Shown here one piece after another: positions 57,233 through 64,000 of a stretch of DNA of 64,000 bases (position 1 is its first letter; every line of letters starts with the position of its first letter). Under the pieces are notes generated by a model. The model saw only the letters and a program-made list of their open reading frames with translations, was not told where the DNA came from and searched no databases. The position numbers were made by a program, and so were the translations under genes. This DNA comes from Cytobacillus oceanisediminis 2691 (lineage in GTDB: Bacteria; Bacillota; Bacilli; Bacillales; Cytobacillaceae), in the NCBI RefSeq assembly GCF_007678455.1, contig NZ_VEEP01000013.1, forward strand, positions 1 through 64,000, written 5' to 3'.

Positions 57233-57597
57233 CGGTCAATCATATTCTGATGGTTGGAATCGGAGGCTTCTTCGGAGCCATCTCACGGTTTTGGATCAGT
57301 CAAGCGATTAATAAAAGAATCCGGCCCAAGATTCCCGTTGCCACACTGCTCATCAATTTATTGGGCTCCCTGCTGCTTGGCATCATGGTCGGTTTAGGAT
57401 TGAATGGCAATCTATTTATGCTGCTCGGAACGGGTTTCATGGGAGCCTTCACCACTTTTTCAACCTTCAAGCTTGAAGGAATACAACTCCATATCGAGAG
57501 AAGGAAAAGGGAATTCTTCCTGTACAACTTCTTTAGCTATGGAGGCGGCATCCTGCTGGCTTTTATCGGACTTCAGCTTGGTTTATGGCTGGCATAA
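57229..57597 (+). CDS. crcB: Fluoride channel subunit CrcB/Fluc 2
   Basis: This 122-aa protein has four membrane helices, GIGGFFGAISRFWIS, PVATLLINLLGSLLLG and GTGFMGAFTTFSTFKLE. It is the second subunit of the fluoride exporter. A terminator follows at 57623-57655. Confidence 0.93.
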   Translation: MTVNHILMVGIGGFFGAISRFWISQAINKRIRPKIPVATLLINLLGSLLLGIMVGLGLNGNLFMLLGTGFMGAFTTFSTFKLEGIQLHIERRKREFFLYNFFSYGGGILLAFIGLQLGLWLA

Positions 57598-57622
57598 AAA
57601 ACGGCACAAATCCGTTTGGATT

Positions 57623-57655
57623 TAAAACCCTGGTGATCAACGGCAGGGTTTTTCC
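57623..57655 (+). terminator. Terminator of the crcB operon
   Basis: AAAACCCTG / CAGGGTTTTT forms the stem and T-run. Confidence 0.82.
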
Positions 57656-57679
57656 TTTGCCAAGAAATAGACTTGAAAG

Positions 57680-57718
57680 CAAAAAAACCTGGCGAGAAGA
57701 TTTCTCTCACCAGGTTTT
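57680..57718. terminator. Hairpin next to the transposon end
   Basis: ACCTGG-cGAGAA / TTCTCtca-CCAGGT has an A7 run on one side and TTTT on the other. It ends 5 nt before the presumed transposon terminus at 57723. Confidence 0.65.
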
Positions 57719-57722
57719 CAGA

Positions 57723-57875
57723 TGTTTGCGTAAAATAAAGTTGGTAATTTATTTTCTTGGTTAATAAAGCTTGTAGGACTAGATAAAAAATATAAAAAAT
57801 AATTAAAGTCGGTAATCCATTATTCATCATACCTTTTCAACATAGAAATAAAGTCGGTAATTCATTTCTAAACTT
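57723..57875. repeat. Transposon end with three TnsB-type binding sites
   Basis: ATAAAGTTGGTAATTTATTTTC (57735 on), TTAAAGTCGGTAATCCATT (57803 on) and ATAAAGTCGGTAATTCATTT (57848 on) are the same site in the same orientation, with AAAG at 57737, 57805 and 57850. Spacing is 68 and 45 bp, as in the left end of Tn7, where three TnsB sites are spread over about 150 bp. A weak fourth match begins near 57763. Confidence 0.78.
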
Positions 57876-58013
57876 TTCATCTTTAAGATCAAGGTGCTTT
57901 TTATTAGATATACACATATACTGTTTATCGATACAGAAAATGAGGGTAGGTATTAAATATATCCTTATGAGAAAGAACAGCTATTCCTTATGAATTCTAA
58001 AAGGGGGAGTATT

Positions 58014-58220
58014 ATGTATATCAGAACTTCCATTACAGAACTGAATTTATTAAAGGAACAAAACTTGGTGATACCTATTTCTCGTTGGGAAACCCGAGAA
58101 AAAGCAGAAGCATATTACTCCAGAATAGATGGAAATTATACAGCTTATGAGGAAGATGTAACAAAACTTAAATCAGCTTATTCAACGCCTTTTAGGGTTT
58201 ATATGATAAAAAAATGCTGA
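58014..58220 (+). CDS. Small hypothetical protein, 68 aa, inside the element
   Basis: It starts at the ATG at 58014, after AAGGGGGAG, and reads MYIRTSITELNLLKEQNLVIPI, then SRIDGNYTAYEEDVTKLKSAYSTPFRVYMIKKC. I recognise no family. It lies between the end repeats and trlF, and converges on trlF. Confidence 0.65.
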   Translation: MYIRTSITELNLLKEQNLVIPISRWETREKAEAYYSRIDGNYTAYEEDVTKLKSAYSTPFRVYMIKKC

Positions 58221-58236
58221 CAGAGTAGTCAGCATT
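58213..58236. terminator. Bidirectional terminator between the small gene and trlF
   Basis: TGCTGAC-agagta-GTCAGCA has A6 before it and TTCCTT after it, and lies between convergent stops. Confidence 0.78.
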
Positions 58237-58238
58237 CC

Positions 58239-60968
58239 TTAGTCTTCTAAAGCCCTTGAGATTCTAAAATATCTTTTATCGAGTGCTTCTTTTCCACCTT
58301 CCATTACATCACAAACTGCTTCTCGAACATTGTTGTTTTGTAATGCTCCATTCAATTGCTTTTGGATTTGTCCACCAGCAAAATTCATTTGAACAATATT
58401 TTCAGCTGCCCCATTAACTGGGATATTTGGATTATGGGTAATTACAATTACTTGTTGTTTAGTTTTAAATGTCCTTAAACCTGTAACTACTAAATCCGAT
58501 ATTCTTTTTGTATCTAGATCCTCTTCTGGCTGGTCAATAATGACTGGAGAATCATCCAATAATAACATTAGAGACAGCATAGCAGCTGTTCGTTGACCGG
58601 CAGAGCCTGTTTCAATGTCCTCTTCTTTCTTATTGGAATTGACCAATTTCAATGTTATTTTATCTTCTGGATACCAAATAATCATTCTGTCTATGTCTTC
58701 AGGGGTAGAAGATTTAAGACCAAGTAAATGATTGATAAATAGTTTTCCAAAGCCTTTAGTATCAGTTTCATTCACAGTTTGAATCTTCTTAATAATCTCT
58801 TTTCTTTTTTCCCAAGGAGTAGAAGATTCCATCAATTCGAATATTACTCCTTTTTGTGGTTTATTGTCATCGTCACGTTCAAGAATATCTTTGGCATATT
58901 CACGACCAGATTTCCGAATAATCCCTCTAAATGTTTCTTCAGCATTTTCAACATTACCCATTACTTTTAAGTACATTTTAATATTTGGATTTGTGCCTAC
59001 CCACTGTTGAATTACTTCTAATCTTTTATTTCTTAGTTCTTTTTCATGTGAATCAATATCTTTAAAAATTCTTATTGATTCCTCTTTTTGAAGTTTAAAC
59101 TGTTCTTCAAATGACGATATTTCTGACATTTTTTTCTCAAGTTCAGTTTTTCTTGCTACAAACTCACTGTATGCATTAGGATTTTTTTCTCCAGTTGCCT
59201 CTAATCTTTTAACGAACTCGTGATATTTATCCTCAGATATCAACCGAACTTGATGCCATGGAATCTCTTCAATTGATTTTCTATTATTTGCTTTGAATTG
59301 CTCAACATTAATCAATACCTCATTCATATTATCTATTAGAACTTGGAAATGATTTGCTTGTTCATTTAATATTTTTAACGAATCCTGGTCCAATCCTGTA
59401 AATTCTTCTGTAGAAAAAAGGTGTTTAGGAGCTTCTGCATACATGTTTTTCAAACGTTCATAATAATTATCAATGGATTGAAGGTCCTGATTTAATTTCT
59501 GATTAATGATTTGCGATTTTTGATACTCATCCAGGAGTTCTTTATGTCCAGAATCCTCATATATCTTCATTTTCGCCTTCAAATCATCAAGTTCTGTTTG
59601 TATATTACCTTTAGCATTTATCTTTGTGGATAAATCTCTAAGTATTGCTCGGGTCTGCAACCAATTTGTAGATAACTTTTCTCTTTCTTCTTCCCATTCT
59701 AATTTGTCAAATTGTTGGTCTATAATACCTAATATGTAATTGGGATCTTCAGTTAATGAATATAAATGTTTTTGACTAAAAATTCTTAAAGGAAATCTAG
59801 AGTCAATATTACTGCTTTCTTCTTTACTCTCCCATAAACCCATTTCATTTTGATGCTCTTCAATTATCTTATTACCTTGCCAGGTTAGAGCAATGTGTCG
59901 ACCATCTTTTTGCATTTCCACTCTAATTTTTGTTTCGTTCGTTAACATACCCGCTTTACCACGTTCTTTAGGAACCTTACGAAACTCTTGAAACTCTTCA
60001 CTTAACTTTGGAGGAAGTCCCCGCGTCTTATCAAAGGGTAGCCTCATATATTCAATAAGACTCGATTTCCCAGACCCTCTTCCTCCAATTATTGCATTCA
60101 GCCAAGGGCTAAAGTTTACTTTTAGAGGATTTCTTCCTCTTCCTGCTTTGGCTCCATTAGAAATCTCAATCGATTCGATGAAAAATCGATTATATGCCTC
60201 GTTTGGATTCGTAGAAGTTAAATCATGTCTAATAATACCGTCTTCACCATCATGTAAGGCCAATCTTAAAGCTTCCAAATTAGGGTATTCCATTTTAACC
60301 CATGTATAACTTGCTCCCACAAATTCAGGATGATGACTATCTGACCCTGCAATCTCTGTAAAGTTCAACTTCATGTCATTATAGATTTGAGGCTTTACAT
60401 ATTCAAGATTGCATACTTGCATAGCTAACAAACCATTTGCGGTTAAACATTTTTTTAAGGAATTACCTTCCTCCTCTTCAAATAAACCACGTACCATATC
60501 AACATGGGCAGGTATAGCTAGTCCTTTCATTTGATGAATAATATTAACCACTTCATTAAAAGATTTAGTGGTACAATCATCTGAATCCCCGTAAGTTCCA
60601 TTATATTCACATTTACTTAATAAATTACTGATTTGTCTAGATGATTCTGTAGGATCAAATATTGCTAGCAAATGAATATTTCCATGTACGGTTATTTCTA
60701 CTCCAGGGAAAATAGTTAATTCTCTAAATCCATCTATATTTTCTTCCCTCATTAAATTTACTTCTGCTTTTAATGTGTCAATCCACTCACCTGAATTGTG
60801 ATCCGTCACCGCAACACAATCAATTTTTTTTGACATGTAGTCTAATAACCATTCACGTGGAGTACGCCTTTTAAGTGTATCTTGATTTGGTCCTTTTCCA
60901 TAATCAATTGAGATTGGTGTATGGGTATGAAAGTCAAATTTCCACCACTTTGCTCCGTGATAAATCAC
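58239..60968 (-). CDS. TrlF-family PHP-domain/SMC-like ATPase (Ppl-like)
   Basis: This 909-aa protein has an N-terminal PHP domain (about 1-260) with FDFHTHTPISIDYGKG, VAVTDHNSGEW, FPGVEITVHGNIHLL, IPAHVD and IAGSDSHHPE (metal ligands). Next comes the ATPase: Walker A GGRGSGKSS near 300, a coiled-coil middle (about 430-640), signature GSAGQRTAAML and Walker B SPVIIDQPEEDLD. The layout matches TrlF-family proteins and the Ppl anti-phage protein. It is the only large cargo gene of the Tn7-like element. It starts at a GTG after AAGGGTGGG. Confidence 0.85.
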   Translation of the reverse strand: MIYHGAKWWKFDFHTHTPISIDYGKGPNQDTLKRRTPREWLLDYMSKKIDCVAVTDHNSGEWIDTLKAEVNLMREENIDGFRELTIFPGVEITVHGNIHLLAIFDPTESSRQISNLLSKCEYNGTYGDSDDCTTKSFNEVVNIIHQMKGLAIPAHVDMVRGLFEEEEGNSLKKCLTANGLLAMQVCNLEYVKPQIYNDMKLNFTEIAGSDSHHPEFVGASYTWVKMEYPNLEALRLALHDGEDGIIRHDLTSTNPNEAYNRFFIESIEISNGAKAGRGRNPLKVNFSPWLNAIIGGRGSGKSSLIEYMRLPFDKTRGLPPKLSEEFQEFRKVPKERGKAGMLTNETKIRVEMQKDGRHIALTWQGNKIIEEHQNEMGLWESKEESSNIDSRFPLRIFSQKHLYSLTEDPNYILGIIDQQFDKLEWEEEREKLSTNWLQTRAILRDLSTKINAKGNIQTELDDLKAKMKIYEDSGHKELLDEYQKSQIINQKLNQDLQSIDNYYERLKNMYAEAPKHLFSTEEFTGLDQDSLKILNEQANHFQVLIDNMNEVLINVEQFKANNRKSIEEIPWHQVRLISEDKYHEFVKRLEATGEKNPNAYSEFVARKTELEKKMSEISSFEEQFKLQKEESIRIFKDIDSHEKELRNKRLEVIQQWVGTNPNIKMYLKVMGNVENAEETFRGIIRKSGREYAKDILERDDDNKPQKGVIFELMESSTPWEKRKEIIKKIQTVNETDTKGFGKLFINHLLGLKSSTPEDIDRMIIWYPEDKITLKLVNSNKKEEDIETGSAGQRTAAMLSLMLLLDDSPVIIDQPEEDLDTKRISDLVVTGLRTFKTKQQVIVITHNPNIPVNGAAENIVQMNFAGGQIQKQLNGALQNNNVREAVCDVMEGGKEALDKRYFRISRALED

Positions 60969-61227
60969 TAAATTCCCACCCTTACTAAATTTTGAGTTTG
61001 TTGTTAAGTATAATGGTTCGACAATTTAGGACAAATTACCTTCTTAAAAAACATAAAGTATTTTTACATTTTAAGAGAATGAAACTACAGCTGAAACTAG
61101 AACTTATCCAAAGTTACTATTCTAATTAAAAAAGCCGTTATAAAAAAGGAAAAATGACACAGATAATTATCCATGCCATTTTCAAATTCTCATTATACGC
61201 TACTTGCTATATATCTGCATCTTCATT
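60969..61227. other. Gap between trlF and tnsD, no gene seen
   Basis: This AT-rich 259-bp gap probably holds the trlF promoter. No terminator with a clear stem is visible behind tnsD. Confidence 0.5.
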
Positions 61228-63168
61228 TTATTCAGTACAAGAATTTATATAATTTACAATTTCTTGCTTAACTTTATCTGAGCAACCCTTGAAAGTTGGA
61301 AAACGAAATATCCTCTCTGGATCTGTATTATATCCAGTTGTTTTCATATATTTTAATGTATGTGGAATTATTCTTATTTGATAAGCTTCTTTACATTCAA
61401 CGTAATTATTGATTATCTTCATGCTTTCCGACAATTTAACAGGATGGTGTATAATTCTTTTTTTATCGGAAGGATGTAACCTTCCTAAAATTAAATATTT
61501 GGTTATCCTTCTTGTAGGATTACTTTCATATAGTTCTTTTGCTTGTCTCTCAACCTCACCAGCCAAAGTTAAGTCTATATCTTTCCAATCTTTCTCAGTG
61601 AAATTGAATTTTATTTTGGGTAACACTTCATTCATCCACTCTGGGTCCATTTGCAACATAGCTCTATACTTTTTAGGGCCAACAATCTCACTTATCCTAG
61701 TTCTTGTTATGGTATTATTCTTACACAACTCTTTAATTGTTGATTTTAGCTTTTTATATTCTTCATCACTTAATTTCCTTAATGATGAAGGGATTTTTCT
61801 ACTTGCATTTTCTCCAATCTGATCGTGCTCTTTAATTGTTCCTACAGTAACTTTTTGGAGATGGCTTTCTACTGTGCTTTTAGCAACATTAAGTTCTCGA
61901 GCAATAGCAATTTTACTAAAACCATTGCTATATAATTCTATCAATCTTCTTTTCCACACACTCCCGAAATCTTTAATATATAATCTACTCTTACTAGCAG
62001 GAGTATCTTCATCATATTTTAGTTCATATTGAAATCCGCAATGTAGACAGTGAAAATTACCAAAAAGGTTTTTATTAGTTGTTATATACTTATTGCACTT
62101 TTTCACTACTTTTTCTTCAAAATATTCACAAACTTTATTTAAACAAGGCCAGGGGCCATTACCGAACGGAATGTTACTATGTAGATTGGGTAGGGGATCA
62201 TTAAAAAATTTTTCTATGGATCCAGCTAAAAAGTTTATGGCAAGAATGTGAAGAATGGGGTCATATGAATACTTGTCTTTTGTAAAAAGTCTTAAGGCTA
62301 GCCTATTTTTAAGTTGCTTTACGTTGTATCCTAATTCTATTAAATAATCTTCTGAATAGAACTTTAGAAAATCTTTATAAAAGGCTTTATTATTTAATTT
62401 ACCTGAGTACTCCATATAACCCTTTCGTACTAAATAGACCTTATAATAATCGTAAAGTGGAAACACTTTTAATGTTGAGTAATTCTCAAAAAGAAATTGA
62501 ATGTCTTCTAGGACTTTTATTTTAATATTGGCGTATTCAACACCTTCACACTCTTCATAGTCCACCAAATGCCCATTCTTACATTTTGAAACAGAAAGAC
62601 GCGGATTCTTGTTATTTTCCTCATATAAATTGACATTACATTTAGGACATTTTTCTATAAGTTTTGTTTTATGAAATAAACAAATATTTAAATTGTTAAA
62701 TTGATGAATTCTATGGACATAAGGCTCTTTACCTTGCTTTATGTCCTCCGTGATACATCTTGAGCAAAACTTAAATTCTTTTCCTATATTATGTCGTAAA
62801 CTTAAAATTGCCAGATCTTTATTCGCAGCCACTTGATAAAAGTCACTTATCATTTGTTCCGAAAGATCTGATGGGATAAATAGTGAAAAGAGTGGAAAAA
62901 AGGTGTTTTTTTCGATAATACTATCTATAAATTCTCCTTTATTATATGGAAGCTTTCGCGCGAGAACCCCTAAGTTATAGGGAAAATAATTGGGACTACC
63001 GGTATGAACATTAAATAATTTATTCATACACTCAACTAAGGGAGTACTTGTCTTATGGCAGTATCGTAGTACAATGTTACGGTAGTCCTCATCAGGATAA
63101 GGTTCAGGAAAATAAGCAAGCTCACTTAATCCATTACTCTGTTCATACAAATTCGGAGAAGCTTGCAA
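61228..63168 (-). CDS. tnsD: TnsD/TniQ-family target-selection protein
   Basis: This protein of about 646 aa has an N-terminal TniQ domain with a zinc-binding region (FCSRCITEDI...H...LCLFHKTKLIEKCPKCN type, near residues 135-180). Later comes a second CxxC pair (LHCGFQYEL) and a helix-turn-helix (NGFSKIAIARELNVAKSTVESHLQKV near 405-430). In Tn7, TnsD binds the attachment site and recruits TnsC. The start chosen is TTG at 63168, with AGAGGG upstream. It overlaps the tnsC end by 26 bp. Confidence 0.85.
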   Translation of the reverse strand: MQASPNLYEQSNGLSELAYFPEPYPDEDYRNIVLRYCHKTSTPLVECMNKLFNVHTGSPNYFPYNLGVLARKLPYNKGEFIDSIIEKNTFFPLFSLFIPSDLSEQMISDFYQVAANKDLAILSLRHNIGKEFKFCSRCITEDIKQGKEPYVHRIHQFNNLNICLFHKTKLIEKCPKCNVNLYEENNKNPRLSVSKCKNGHLVDYEECEGVEYANIKIKVLEDIQFLFENYSTLKVFPLYDYYKVYLVRKGYMEYSGKLNNKAFYKDFLKFYSEDYLIELGYNVKQLKNRLALRLFTKDKYSYDPILHILAINFLAGSIEKFFNDPLPNLHSNIPFGNGPWPCLNKVCEYFEEKVVKKCNKYITTNKNLFGNFHCLHCGFQYELKYDEDTPASKSRLYIKDFGSVWKRRLIELYSNGFSKIAIARELNVAKSTVESHLQKVTVGTIKEHDQIGENASRKIPSSLRKLSDEEYKKLKSTIKELCKNNTITRTRISEIVGPKKYRAMLQMDPEWMNEVLPKIKFNFTEKDWKDIDLTLAGEVERQAKELYESNPTRRITKYLILGRLHPSDKKRIIHHPVKLSESMKIINNYVECKEAYQIRIIPHTLKYMKTTGYNTDPERIFRFPTFKGCSDKVKQEIVNYINSCTE

Positions 63169-64000
63169 TAAAGCCACCCTCTTTTAAATAATCTACCCCA
63201 GCTATATTCTTCTCTAGACCTTGAGAAAATGCAGAAATTAAATCTGATTTCTTATTCAACTCGCTTACATTAACTTTCTTTTTTGGAGACTGCTTACTTT
63301 GCAGATTTTTACTTTCATTTCCTTTTTGTCCCACTTCTAATAATTTAGCGACTTTCAACAAATGAACTTGTTTCTTTTGAGAATCCTCAATATCATTATT
63401 TCTTGAAATCGCCTTAGCCAATTCTATATTCTGGTTAGGCTCAAGCCCCATGTCCAGTCCGGTTTGAATCAATTCATAATAAATCTTTTCTATTGTTTTT
63501 TTACCATTCGCTATTTTGTGTTCGCGTGCTACCTCTCCAAACAGTTGGGCTTGTTCGTCAGAGCTTAAAATATAATCATTAAGAGATAGCCACTCGGCTT
63601 TTAAATCTTTATACTTTTTCATTTTTTCTCTGTTACCTGTTTTTATTGCATGTATATAAGGCCTGATTAACTTTAAATTTTCTTCCGCTGCTTTAGTTAT
63701 TAACTGTTCAGAGATTTCATCCTCCCTTGAGGCAATGGCCTTCCATTGTGTATGCATAAAAAGTTTAATAACAATATCAATTATGCCTTGTGACTCCTCA
63801 TACAATTTATCCTTAAGCTTATCGTTAACGGGCGTGAAATTCTTCAACCATTGATAATCCCAGATTGAGTTTATTATTAAATCCCATTCTTTTTTGCTAA
63901 CAATACGATCAAGAACCATATCTCCCATTCCACAAGCTCTTCTAGCCTGAGCAAATTTATTTTCGAATAAATAAAGAGCTTCAAAGGTTCCCACCATTAC
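63143..64000 (-). CDS. tnsC: Probable TnsC, C-terminal part (gene runs off the window)
   Basis: Only about 285 residues are visible, and the frame is open to position 64000, so the N-terminus is beyond the window. The visible part has SLFENKFAQARR-type helix near the edge, then helices and a basic Ser/Lys-rich C-terminus (KQSPKKKVNVSELNKKSDLISAF). The Walker motifs expected in TnsC would lie outside. The call rests on its place directly upstream of tnsD with a translational overlap; TnsB or another regulator cannot be excluded. Confidence 0.65.
   Translation of the reverse strand, partial: VMVGTFEALYLFENKFAQARRACGMGDMVLDRIVSKKEWDLIINSIWDYQWLKNFTPVNDKLKDKLYEESQGIIDIVIKLFMHTQWKAIASREDEISEQLITKAAEENLKLIRPYIHAIKTGNREKMKKYKDLKAEWLSLNDYILSSDEQAQLFGEVAREHKIANGKKTIEKIYYELIQTGLDMGLEPNQNIELAKAISRNNDIEDSQKKQVHLLKVAKLLEVGQKGNESKNLQSKQSPKKKVNVSELNKKSDLISAFSQGLEKNIAGVDYLKEGGFIASFSEFV

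Larger units (their letters stand above)
57723..64000 (-). mobile_element. Tn7-like transposon, one end and the tnsC-tnsD side
   Basis: The DNA becomes AT-rich at about 57723, where TGTTTGCG is followed by three copies of a TnsB-type site. From there the genes are a small ORF, trlF, tnsD/tniQ and a probable tnsC, in the order expected from the distal end of a Tn7-like element. TnsA, TnsB and the other end would lie beyond 64000. A five-base target duplication TCAGA (57718-57722) is a candidate and should recur past the other end. The exact terminus is my estimate. Confidence 0.75.

Noticed and set aside
57732-57870. A fifth member of the intergenic 20-21-bp arrays
   Set aside because: The spacing is 68 and 45 bp, not regular, and tns genes lie beside it, so TnsB sites explain it better.

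Overview
The window is a stretch of chromosome from a Bacillaceae bacterium (Bacillus sensu lato). Positions 1-25500 hold, in reverse orientation, most of the conserved block known from Bacillus subtilis: a tRNA cluster next to sprT (ydcK), cmpA, tex, the whole sigB stress operon, mazEF (ndoAI-ndoA), alr, ydcC, acpS, a rhomboid protease, ydbT-ydbS, cshA, murF and ddl. Nearly every gene in this half lies on the minus strand and has a clear rho-independent terminator.

Layout. 1-1210: nine tRNA genes read from one strong sigma-A promoter, plus a truncated tRNA-Lys copy. 1254-10260: sprT, cmpA, tex, rsbX-sigB-rsbW-rsbV with an internal sigma-B promoter, rsbU-rsbT-rsbS-rsbR and mazF-mazE. 10447-25514: cell-wall, lipid, RNA and transport housekeeping genes. 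25967-30090: a cobalamin-riboswitch operon for B12 uptake with a BtuD-CbiZ fusion. 30192-44585: a mixed region with a SEDS protein, acetyltransferases, TauE, DedA, small lipoproteins, an isolated second-type ftsZ and a five-repeat membrane channel. 44744-47881: a compact locus in which a MarR-type regulator, a complete stand-alone gyrB paralogue and a CarD-like gene share one palindromic operator. 48023-56665: methylthioribose kinase with a class II aldolase, a KinB-like sensor kinase, a cold-shock protein, and secreted M14 and CocE hydrolases. 56733-57597: a fluoride riboswitch with a paired crcB (Fluc) exporter. 57723-64000: one end of a Tn7-like transposon with TnsB-type end repeats, a TrlF/Ppl-like PHP-ATPase as cargo, tnsD/tniQ and the C-terminal part of a probable tnsC that runs off the window.

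The two most interesting systems are these. First, the MarR/gyrB/carD locus: four copies of the operator AATTGTCAA-N5-TTGACAATT lie at both target promoters and inside the marR terminator, and the GyrB paralogue carries Asn at the position where D-to-N gives quinolone and spiropyrimidinetrione resistance in other bacteria. It looks like an inducible, drug-insensitive gyrase subunit. Second, the Tn7-like element carrying a probable anti-phage ATPase.

A separate unexplained signal is a set of intergenic repeat arrays (11752, 17522, 23359, and a looser 52-bp duplication at 25804). Each uses a different sequence, the three clear ones have a period of 20-21 bp, and each sits between the terminator of one gene and the start of the next. 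All functional calls come from reading motifs and gene order; no database search was run.
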